Part shown: one piece after another, positions 1 through 5,406 of the stretch | How positions within the stretch are numbered: the stretch's first letter is position 1 | Layout of the letters: each line of letters starts with the position of its first letter | NCBI GenBank assembly: GCA_030642425.1 | Contig: DAOWNU010000167.1 | Coordinates: 1 to 5,406 of the forward strand | Direction of reading: 5' to 3' | Source of the DNA: a bacterium | GTDB taxonomy: Bacteria; UBP14; UBA6098 | Length of the DNA: 5,406 nt | Position numbers and translations under genes: made by a program | The notes under the pieces: generated by a model | Database searches by the model: none | Seen by the model: only the letters and a program-made list of their open reading frames with translations | Told to the model about the DNA's origin: nothing

Positions 1-581
1 AAAATATCGACGTGCTGACACTCGTCCAGACTCAGGGGGCGGGCCGGGTCGATATCGAGGATTCCTATGTGTTCTGGAATATCCAATCGACCGGCAGTGG
101 AATAATCACGGCGCTCGATGTCGGGGTTTCTCCTTACACCGGTCTCTGCTGTCCAAAGATAATAGCTGAAGCCTTCGGGGCGCGGAGTGTCATAGACCAT
201 ATCCGCCGAAAGCTCGCTGACATTGCCGCAGTAGTCGTAGCTGGCGATAGCGTAATAATAGGTTTCGCCGTTTCGTGCGGTCCAATCTGTGAACGAGGCG
301 CAATGTGTCGAGCCGATATAGTCATAATAGCCGGTGGGGCCGTAACCCCTGAAAATATCGTAACCCTCTATATCCCAATTGGATACGGGATTCCAATAGA
401 TATAAACCGAATTCTCGCCCGTCACCGAGTGAACGTTGTTCGGCGTCAGCGGCGGAGTATTATCGCACCAGCATCCGCCGCAATCTGGATTGTAATGCGG
501 GTCGTCGTCGATAATATACATATCGCATCCGGCGAGAAGCAGGGCGAAACATGCGATTGTTATTGATAAATTTTTTCTCAT
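1..581 (-). CDS. Fibronectin type III domain lipoprotein, 3' part missing (runs off left edge)
   Basis: The frame from ATG at 581 stays open for 193 codons to the window edge, so the C-terminus is not seen. Residues 1-18 form a lipoprotein signal peptide (MRKN, then a hydrophobic stretch) with lipobox L16-A17-G18-C19; Cys19 should be lipidated. Asp20 is at +2, which in Enterobacteria means inner-membrane retention, but that rule may not hold here. An acidic tether carries a Cys cluster (C34, C37, C39; CxxCxC). Residues 43-131 read as one fibronectin type III domain: P-rich start, SVYIYWNPV, DIEGYDIFRG, YIGST, FTDW, GETYYYAIASYDYCGNVSE. Residues 132-193 start with DTPRPEG and match nothing I can name. 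A GGGGG run at 589-593 lies 7 nt before the ATG as a weak ribosome site. It is divergent from the gene at 1106. Known for the domain: extracellular binding or spacer module. Inferred: surface or periplasmic protein of unknown partner. I am confident of lipoprotein plus FnIII, but not of the function. Confidence 0.85.
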   Translation of the reverse strand, partial: MRKNLSITIACFALLLAGCDMYIIDDDPHYNPDCGGCWCDNTPPLTPNNVHSVTGENSVYIYWNPVSNWDIEGYDIFRGYGPTGYYDYIGSTHCASFTDWTARNGETYYYAIASYDYCGNVSELSADMVYDTPRPEGFSYYLWTAETGVRRNPDIERRDYSTAGRLDIPEHIGILDIDPARPLSLDECQHVDI

Positions 582-769
582 TTCGAGACCCCCAGAGTTT
601 TGTTCCACAACGATTAAAAGCATCGACCGTGCCAAAGGCTAATGCGTTGATATTCATTGCATTATGAGCAATCGACTTTTCGCCGAATGCACATCTTTCT
701 TGCCGGAAGCACAAATATTGTGCAAGCAGGGCGCGATTTAGGCGCCTTCGCCAGCGGTGATTGTCTTAA
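582..769. other. Divergent intergenic stretch without a recognisable gene
   Basis: This is the start of the 524-bp gap between the divergent lipoprotein and secreted-protein genes. It should contain the minus-strand promoter and leader of the lipoprotein, but no pair of -35 and -10 boxes is convincing. The only clear symmetry is a 6-bp perfect inverted repeat, GCACAA-ATA-TTGTGC, at 709-723, which could be an operator-like site or chance. Short open frames crossing the area have no family features. The rest of the gap is described under the repeat and promoter entries. Confidence 0.5.
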
Positions 770-871
770 AACCCCTCACTCGGATCGACTTCGTCGATCC
801 ACCCTCTCCCGAAAGGAGAGGGTTAATCCCCCTTTCTCTTTGGGGAGAAAGGGGTTAGGGGATAGAGGGGG
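770..871. repeat. Compound palindromic intergenic repeat (three nested hairpins)
   Basis: About 100 bp contain three consecutive perfect hairpins. GGATCGAC/GTCGATCC lies at 782-789 and 793-800 with a TTC loop. ACCCTCTCC/GGAGAGGGT lies at 801-809 and 815-823 with loop CGAAA. CCCCTTTCTC/GAGAAAGGGG lies at 829-838 and 845-854. An outer pair, CCCCTC at 772-777 and GAGGGG at 865-870, can close the whole element. There is no T-run after any stem, so these are not intrinsic terminators. The layout resembles dispersed REP or MITE-like palindromes that litter intergenic regions in many genomes. It codes for no visible transposase. Copy number in the genome cannot be judged from one window. Confidence 0.75.
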
Positions 872-937
872 CAAATACTGGGTAATCATAATTCGCCATA
901 TATTATGCGAAACCTGAGTTTATAAGACAGCCTTTCA

Positions 938-962
938 ACGGGTCGGGGAACCCGACCCCTAC
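938..962 (-). repeat. GTAGGGG-type short palindromic repeat, intergenic copy
   Basis: A perfect 8-bp hairpin, GGGTCGGG (940-947), loop GAA, CCCGACCC (951-958), is followed by CTAC on the plus strand. Read on the minus strand it begins GTAGGGG, then the palindrome, then CCCG. This GTAGGGG-palindrome-CCCG layout is shared with the copy inside the coding sequence at 2816-2841, which suggests one repeat family. No T-tract follows, so termination is unlikely. Confidence 0.65.
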
Positions 963-996
963 TTGCGTTAATTCTTTGGTGGTGTGGCGCGGGGTG

Positions 997-1028
997 CCTA
1001 TTACCTACCACCTATTACCTTTTACCTA
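997..1028. repeat. Short direct repeats of CCTATTACCT
   Basis: The decamer CCTATTACCT occurs exactly at 997-1006 and 1011-1020, and the related TTTACCTA follows at 1021-1028. The array is small and degenerate, just upstream of the promoter of the secreted-protein gene. It may be simple-sequence repeat remains or a set of binding sites; nothing in the sequence decides. Confidence 0.5.
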
Positions 1029-1046
1029 ATATTTAAACGAAATAAG

Positions 1047-1075
1047 TTGCCGATAGCGCCCAAGATAACTATAAT
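1047..1075 (+). promoter_or_regulatory. Sigma-70-type promoter for the secreted propeller protein
   Basis: A -35 box TTGCCG (1047-1052; four of six match TTGACA) is separated by exactly 17 bp from a perfect -10 box TATAAT (1070-1075). Transcription would begin near 1082, giving a leader of about 24 nt. The leader ends with GTGGAG (1095-1100), a Shine-Dalgarno-like site 5 nt before the ATG at 1106. Position and spacing fit well. Caveat: Bacteroidota proper use a different -10/-33 consensus, so how well this fits depends on the lineage. Confidence 0.65.
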
Positions 1076-1105
1076 TACAAAAATATTTCTAACCGTGGAG
1101 AAAAA

Positions 1106-3010
1106 ATGAAAAAACTTAATCTATTGTTATTTATAATTCTCGTATTTGTCTTCACATCGATGAGTTATAGCATTACTGTCGTGGAAAAAATCGGCGGGTT
1201 CACCAATTCGCAGGTGTGTAAGGGGCACAATAACGTCATATATATCCTCGACCATTATAAGGTTATTAGCTTCGATTTGCGCGACGGCTCCTTTATCGAC
1301 ACACTCGATCTTGGGGAATACGTGCGCAATATCGATTTTTCGGGGGATTATGCGGTCGTTGCCGGTATCTTCAATACCTTCCTTATCGATATAACCAACC
1401 CCTCGACTATGCTCGAGATCGACGCCCAGCCCGTCGGAATGGGAAGCATGGTTTGGGATGTTGCCGTCGAAGGGGATATGGTCTATGTCGCCGCACAGAG
1501 CAAGGCGCTTATCTACCAACTCGCCGGAACCGGTTTGAGCCTGCGTGGAACTTATTTATCCGGAGGCAGTTTCCCGATGATTCGCTCGGTCGAAATAAAC
1601 GGCACAACCATGTATCTGGGCGACTCCAATATTGGGATTTCGGCAATAGACGTTACAGTTCCCTCTTCACCGGTCGTGATTGCGGCAGCCTCGACCCCCG
1701 GCAATACTGTCGATCTCGAGGTGATACCGGGGCGGAATATCCTGATCTGTGCCGACGGCGCATATTTTGGCATGGATTCGACGAGCGTGAGATTCTTTTC
1801 TATCCCGACTCCCCCTGTTATCACAGAATTGAGCGCATGGGTTCAGCTTGGCGGCGACGCTATTAAAACACATTCGCCGAATCCCTACGAGCGCCTCGCG
1901 CTGGCCGACGGCGAGGGTGGTGTGAAGGTTATCGATTATTCCGATCCAACACCATATTTTGTTGTCGGGCAGCCGACCGCAGACTTTATCAACGGCGTAT
2001 TTGTTCAAGGGGACACCATTTTCGCCGCCGGGATGGACACTTTCTACATAATGACCACCGACGCTTTCAGTTCGGACAGCGACACGGTTGTAGTATTCGT
2101 GCCTGCCGAAATAGACTCGGTTCAACCTGCGGCGGGGCTTGTTACCGCCTGCGATCCGGTATTCACCTGGTTTTTCACCGAAGGCTCGAACCCTATCGAC
2201 CCCGGAAGCCCGTTAATAGATGTCAATGGCGATTTTTTCACAGGATTCGACATCGAGGTTACTGTGGATGCGGATTTCGTCGAGATCGATATGGCCGGTT
2301 ATCCGTATTACACCGGCGATACGGTTGTGGTTTATCTAGATTTGCTCGAGGACGATGCCGGTTCGCTCGCGGTCGGTCTCGGGATGTCATCCTTTGTCGT
2401 TATCGATAATTCGCCGCCGTATCTTTCCGGCGAATTCCCCGCGCCGGGGGATTCTATCCACGAGGACAGCGTGGCGATTACCGGACAGCTTGTGGATATC
2501 GGCTTGGGCGGATTCAACGAGAGCGAGTTCAGGGTTATTGTGAACGGCATTTCCTACAGCCCCGCCGGCATGTATCTCGACTACACCGCGCCGAATTTCG
2601 TTTGTGATCCGATGGGAGTTTTCTCTCCGGGCGACGAGGTCGAGGTTTGTGTCGGCGCGGTGGATCTGATCCCGCTGGAATATTGCGGCCCAAACGAATT
2701 GGACACCTGCTGGAATTTCTATATACGAACCACCGGAATCGACGAGGCGCGGCATCCGGGAGATTTTGCGATTGCGGCCTATCCTAACCCGTTCAATTCC
2801 GCGATTACAATTTCCGTAGGGGAGGGTCTGAGACCCTCCCGCGTGGAAATTTTCGACGCGTCGGGGCGCCTGATAGAAAAAATAAAAATCCAGCAAGGCC
2901 CGAATCGAACATACGAAGCAGTATGGAAACCCGAAAAACATTTGCCTTCCGGGATTTACCTTATAAAAACGGGGGGAGTCGAACCGATAAAAGTGATCTT
3001 GCTCAGATAG
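1106..3010 (+). CDS. Secreted LVIVD-like beta-propeller protein with Ig-like domains and C-terminal sorting module
   Basis: The protein is 634 residues and complete. The ATG at 1106 has GTGGAG 5 nt upstream and is followed by a signal peptide (MKKLN, hydrophobic residues 5-18, likely cleavage after SYS22). Residues 25-320 repeat a beta-propeller pattern in which blades carry LVIVD-like motifs: FLIDITNPST (92-101), SAIDVTVPSSPV (179-190), VKVIDYSDPTP (273-283). Residues 333-433 and 435-541 look like two Ig-like beta-sandwich domains; the second has four Cys (500, 515, 527, 535) that may form disulfides. Residues 553-634 are a C-terminal sorting module of the type IX/FlgD-Ig-like kind: AAYPNPFNSAITIS, VEIFDASGRLIEKI, LPSGIYLIKTG, ending KVILLR. 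Known: such modules direct export across the outer membrane and surface attachment or release. Inferred: cell-surface or secreted protein, perhaps adhesive or carbohydrate-binding. No catalytic residues are recognisable. Residues 572-579 (GEGLRPSR) are encoded by a 21-bp palindrome. The domain type is confident, the function unknown. Confidence 0.9.
   Translation: MKKLNLLLFIILVFVFTSMSYSITVVEKIGGFTNSQVCKGHNNVIYILDHYKVISFDLRDGSFIDTLDLGEYVRNIDFSGDYAVVAGIFNTFLIDITNPSTMLEIDAQPVGMGSMVWDVAVEGDMVYVAAQSKALIYQLAGTGLSLRGTYLSGGSFPMIRSVEINGTTMYLGDSNIGISAIDVTVPSSPVVIAAASTPGNTVDLEVIPGRNILICADGAYFGMDSTSVRFFSIPTPPVITELSAWVQLGGDAIKTHSPNPYERLALADGEGGVKVIDYSDPTPYFVVGQPTADFINGVFVQGDTIFAAGMDTFYIMTTDAFSSDSDTVVVFVPAEIDSVQPAAGLVTACDPVFTWFFTEGSNPIDPGSPLIDVNGDFFTGFDIEVTVDADFVEIDMAGYPYYTGDTVVVYLDLLEDDAGSLAVGLGMSSFVVIDNSPPYLSGEFPAPGDSIHEDSVAITGQLVDIGLGGFNESEFRVIVNGISYSPAGMYLDYTAPNFVCDPMGVFSPGDEVEVCVGAVDLIPLEYCGPNELDTCWNFYIRTTGIDEARHPGDFAIAAYPNPFNSAITISVGEGLRPSRVEIFDASGRLIEKIKIQQGPNRTYEAVWKPEKHLPSGIYLIKTGGVEPIKVILLR
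2816..2841 (+). repeat. GTAGGGG-type palindrome inside the coding sequence
   Basis: Arms GGGAGGGTCT (2820-2829) and AGACCCTCCC (2831-2840) are perfect 10-bp complements around one central G. They are preceded by GTA and followed by GC. With its flanks it reads GTAGGGG-palindrome-CCCG, the same layout as the intergenic copy at 938-962 in opposite orientation. It is in frame and encodes GEGLRPSR, between the ITISV and VEIFD strands of the sorting module, where a loop is expected. It does not disrupt the protein. Confidence 0.65.
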
Positions 3011-3019
3011 GGGAAGAAA

Positions 3020-3151
3020 TATTAAAAATCAAAAATTAAATATTAAAATTACAAATTAAAAATCAAAATGAAGCCAATCCACCTCGAGTTATCAGACTTG
3101 CCGGGAATTTTTGATTAAATATGTCATTTTACATTTTGATATTTGATATTT
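3020..3151. repeat. AT-rich imperfect inverted-repeat element (MITE-like)
   Basis: The left arm (about 3020-3070, rich in AAATC/AAATATT/AAAATTAC) and right arm (about 3106-3151, whose complement reads AAATATCAAATATCAAAATG) are gapped, imperfect reverse complements around a less AT-rich core (3071-3105). The element fills most of the 210-bp gap between the secreted-protein and exporter genes. No transposase is encoded. It resembles non-autonomous intergenic repeats. Its right end contains an in-frame TTG (3143) that would lengthen the exporter frame by 26 codons; I treat this as accidental. Confidence 0.5.
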
Positions 3152-3220
3152 CCATCGCCTTGTTTCGCTCTCCACGGAGACCGTAGGATTTTTTATATAA
3201 CGCTATCAATTCTAACATTT

Positions 3221-5224
3221 ATGTCTATAAGAAAAGAAAATAACACAAATTCTGCTATAAAAAGGATTTCTAAGATTATCCTGCCGGTGATATTGCTCGC
3301 CGCCGCTCTACTGGTGTTTTTCAAACCCGTTGTGCTGCACGGCGATAGTTTCCGTCAGATGTTCGCCGATAGCGACCGGGCCTATTTTATTATAGTATCG
3401 ATAATTACGCTGTTTATTGCGAGTATAGCGGTAATTCAAGTCCTTTTCTCGGCGATAGTCTTTGCTTTTAAAAAGATAAAAATCTTCAAAACTCTCGAGC
3501 AATATATCGACAAATACAAAGTCTACTACAAGATCGGGCTTTTTGCACTGATCTTTGTCAACGGTTTCCAGCTAATAATCCCGCAAATCACCAGGGCCGC
3601 GGTTGACGATATGACGTTCGGGCGGGCGACCTCGAACACGCTCCTTCGATATGCCGGCATTATAATAATTCTCGCTCTCGGTGTCGGCGGGATGAGGTTC
3701 CTGTGGCGCTATTTGATTATTGGGGCCTCACGAAAAATCGAATTCGATCTTCGCAACCGATTCTATTCCACACTCCTCGGCCAGAGCGTCGGGTTTTTCA
3801 ACACAACCAAAGTCGGCGACCTTATGGCCCTCGCCACCAACGACCTCGACGCTGTCCGTATGATGGCGGGAATGTCCATCGTTGCGCTTTTCGATTCGGT
3901 GTTCATGATGACCGCGAGCCTTATAATGATGGGCACGATCAACTGGCGCCTGACGCTGTTCGTCCTTATCCCCATGCCGTTCCTTTCGTTAATCATAATG
4001 AAATTCGGAAAACAGCTCCACGACAGGTTCAAGTCGGTTCAAGCCAGTTTCGCAACGATCACCGACAAGGCTCAGGAAACATTCAGCGGCATTCGCGTTA
4101 TCAAGGCCTATGTTCAGGAAAATGCCGAGTTCGGGAATTTCCGGAAGCTGAGCGACGATTACAAGATGAAGAACATGAGCCTTGTCCGGGTATGGGGGAT
4201 GTTCGACCCGATGATCGGCTTTATTATCGGTATAAGTTTCGGCATAGTTCTTCTTCTGGGCGGAGACAGGGTCATACTCTCCCGCATGTCGATGGGCGAT
4301 TATGTCGCGTTCACCGCATATCTAGGTATCGCTATCTGGCCGATGATCGCGGTGGGCTGGATTACCAATCTCTACCAGCGCGGCAAGGCCTCGATGGGCA
4401 GGCTCAATGAGATATACGATCTCGAACCGGATATTGTAGAAGTGAACGATCCCGTATTATTAAAGCCGCTGAAAGGTGAAATCGAGATAAAGAACCTGAC
4501 GTTCACCTACGATGAAAACATAGAGCCGGTTCTGAAACAAATCTCCTTGAAGATACCTTCGGGAAACACCGGGGCTCTTATCGGAAAAACGGGAAGCGGC
4601 AAGAGCACCTTGCTTCGGATAATTCTTCGCCTGTTCGATGTCCCCGACGGCAAAGTCTTTATCGACGGCCACGATATACGGGCACTGGCTCTCGAGGATT
4701 ACCGCAAGCAAATCGGGATTGTTCCGCAGGATACATTCCTGTTCTCGGAACCGATTATGGATAATATCAAGTTCGGGCGGCCCGATGCCGCCGATGCCGA
4801 GGCTATCGACGCCGCGAAGATCGCGCAGATTTACGATAATATCGAAGAATTCCCGATAGGATTCGACACGATGGTCGGCGAGCGCGGGGTTTCGCTCTCC
4901 GGCGGCCAGAAACAGCGCGTCGCAATTGCCAGAGCGATCCTGATGAATCCCCGTCTGCTTATTCTCGACGATGCTCTCTCCGCGGTCGATACCGAAACCG
5001 AGGAGAAAATTTTAAACGGACTGAAAAGCATAATGAAAAGCAGGACGACTATTATTGTGAGCCACCGAATAAGCACGGTGAAAAATGCCGACCGTATCTA
5101 TGTCCTCGACGACGGGGTTATCGCGGAAGACGGCACGCACGAGGAACTTCTGCAAATGGATGGCATTTACGCCGACCTCGATAGACGTCAGAAGCTCGAA
5201 AAGATGCTCGAGAATGAAGAATGA
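3221..5224 (+). CDS. ABC exporter half-transporter (fused permease and ATPase), degenerate-site type
   Basis: The 667-residue protein from ATG 3221 is an ABC transporter with fused membrane and ATPase domains. The frame is open back to TTG 3143, but those 26 codons start in a repeat arm and look unlike a protein. No clear Shine-Dalgarno site precedes 3221, so the start is uncertain. Canonical helices lie near 104-122, 143-163, 219-238, 242-262, 331-349 and 360-382. Two more, near 18-35 and 55-83, form an extra N-terminal hairpin, making it longer than the usual 570-600 residues. The ATPase has A-loop Tyr430, Walker A GKTGSGKST (455-463), Q-loop Gln503, X-loop VGERG (552-556), signature LSGGQ (559-563), Walker B LLILDD (579-584), D-loop SAVD (587-590) and H-loop His615. 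Asp584 replaces the usual catalytic Glu. Known: in heterodimeric exporters (TM287/288, BmrCD, LmrCD) the half with Asp here forms the degenerate ATP site while keeping a normal signature. Inferred: inner-membrane exporter of lipid, drug or peptide; substrate unknown. No partner half lies in the window. Confidence 0.93.
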   Translation: MSIRKENNTNSAIKRISKIILPVILLAAALLVFFKPVVLHGDSFRQMFADSDRAYFIIVSIITLFIASIAVIQVLFSAIVFAFKKIKIFKTLEQYIDKYKVYYKIGLFALIFVNGFQLIIPQITRAAVDDMTFGRATSNTLLRYAGIIIILALGVGGMRFLWRYLIIGASRKIEFDLRNRFYSTLLGQSVGFFNTTKVGDLMALATNDLDAVRMMAGMSIVALFDSVFMMTASLIMMGTINWRLTLFVLIPMPFLSLIIMKFGKQLHDRFKSVQASFATITDKAQETFSGIRVIKAYVQENAEFGNFRKLSDDYKMKNMSLVRVWGMFDPMIGFIIGISFGIVLLLGGDRVILSRMSMGDYVAFTAYLGIAIWPMIAVGWITNLYQRGKASMGRLNEIYDLEPDIVEVNDPVLLKPLKGEIEIKNLTFTYDENIEPVLKQISLKIPSGNTGALIGKTGSGKSTLLRIILRLFDVPDGKVFIDGHDIRALALEDYRKQIGIVPQDTFLFSEPIMDNIKFGRPDAADAEAIDAAKIAQIYDNIEEFPIGFDTMVGERGVSLSGGQKQRVAIARAILMNPRLLILDDALSAVDTETEEKILNGLKSIMKSRTTIIVSHRISTVKNADRIYVLDDGVIAEDGTHEELLQMDGIYADLDRRQKLEKMLENEE

Positions 5225-5308
5225 CAGATTAGAGTAAGCCCTTTATGCTCTTCGATTATTTAATTTTTACATTCGACTCGTGAAAAAACCGTTTTCCCGG
5301 AGTTTATA

Positions 5309-5388
5309 AATCCTCTAACCTTAATAATCACAGTAACACTTTAATAGACACGGTAACACCTTAAGGGGCACGGTAATACCTTAATAGG
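5309..5388. repeat. 20-bp tandem repeats downstream of the exporter
   Basis: Three contiguous 20-bp units lie at 5329-5348, 5349-5368 and 5369-5388, with consensus CACGGTAACACCTTAATAGG. A degenerate copy precedes them at 5309-5328 (sharing TAACCTTAATA). Each clear unit has a small dyad: AGT-AAC-ACT, GGT-AAC-ACC, GGTA-A-TACC. A fourth unit begins CACGG at 5389 but then becomes a hairpin. There are no gene features in 5225-5406 otherwise, and no good terminator after the exporter stop. The array may continue beyond the window. Confidence 0.75.
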
Positions 5389-5406
5389 CACGGCGTCTCG
5401 CCGTGC
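5388..5406. repeat. Perfect hairpin at right window edge
   Basis: GCACGGCG (5388-5395) and CGCCGTGC (5399-5406) form a perfect 8-bp stem with loop TCT, reaching the last base of the window, so the stem may be longer. Its 5' arm starts with the same CACGG as each preceding 20-bp unit, and TAGG precedes it, recalling the GTAGGGG-type palindromes at 938-962 and 2816-2841. No T-run is visible, so a terminator role cannot be assessed. Confidence 0.6.

Noticed and set aside
12..566. A 184-codon plus-strand open frame opposite the lipoprotein
   Set aside because: It is the antisense shadow of the lipoprotein frame, with no recognisable domain and no ribosome site.
460..714. An 84-codon minus-strand open frame overlapping the start of the lipoprotein gene
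   Set aside because: It is out of frame with the lipoprotein, whose signal peptide, lipobox and FnIII domain are clear; its own product is Arg-rich and featureless.
657..917. An 86-codon plus-strand open frame in the divergent intergenic gap
   Set aside because: Most of it is translated palindromic repeat (770-871), it has no ribosome site and no family features.
3194..3201. A possible -10 box (TATATAAC) for the exporter
   Set aside because: No -35 box at 16-18 bp spacing; TTGTTT at 3160-3165 is 28 bp away. AT-rich sequence makes chance matches likely.
3143..3220. A 26-codon upstream extension of the exporter from TTG
   Set aside because: It begins inside the repeat arm, encodes a sequence unlike an exporter N-terminus, and the ATG at 3221 gives a sensible start before a basic stretch and first helix.
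5279..5300. A possible intrinsic terminator after the exporter (GAAAA/TTTTC)
   Set aside because: The stem is only about 5 A/T-rich pairs and has no following T-run.
5309..5406. CRISPR array
   Set aside because: The units are contiguous 20-bp tandem repeats without unique spacers, and no cas gene is present.

Overview
The window looks like bacterial chromosome from an uncultured member of the FCB-like lineages (the broad group holding Bacteroidota, Fibrobacterota, Cloacimonadota, WOR-3 and Zixibacteria-type candidate phyla). The main reason is the secreted protein in the middle: it ends in a C-terminal sorting module of the PNPFN...GRLI...SGIYLI type used by type IX-like secretion in these lineages. 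A lipoprotein with a fibronectin type III domain and dense short palindromic repeats between genes fit the same picture. The phylum cannot be fixed from this sequence alone.

Layout: (1) Positions 1-581, minus strand: the first 193 codons of a lipoprotein with a fibronectin type III domain, cut off by the left window edge. (2) 582-1105: a 524-bp divergent intergenic region. It holds a compound palindromic repeat (about 770-871), a short GTAGGGG-type palindrome (940-962), a few short direct repeats (997-1028), and a near-consensus sigma-70-type promoter (1047-1075) for the next gene. (3) 1106-3010, plus strand: a 634-residue secreted protein with signal peptide, LVIVD-like beta-propeller, two Ig-like domains and the sorting module. 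A palindrome resembling the intergenic repeats lies in frame inside the sorting module. (4) 3011-3220: an AT-rich intergenic element made of two long imperfect inverted arms. (5) 3221-5224, plus strand: a complete ABC exporter half-transporter with two extra N-terminal membrane helices and Asp in place of the catalytic Glu, as in the degenerate half of heterodimeric exporters. (6) 5225-5406: a noncoding tail with 20-bp tandem repeats running into a perfect hairpin at the right edge.

The three genes do not form an obvious pathway. The lipoprotein and the secreted protein are both envelope or surface proteins transcribed divergently. The exporter is separated from the secreted gene by a repeat element and no partner half is visible, so the partner must lie outside the window or the protein is a homodimer. 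I see no convincing new defence, mobile or RNA system. The most unusual material is the repeat content: a palindrome of intergenic style inside a coding sequence, and a tandem array whose units keep dyad symmetry through a paired substitution.
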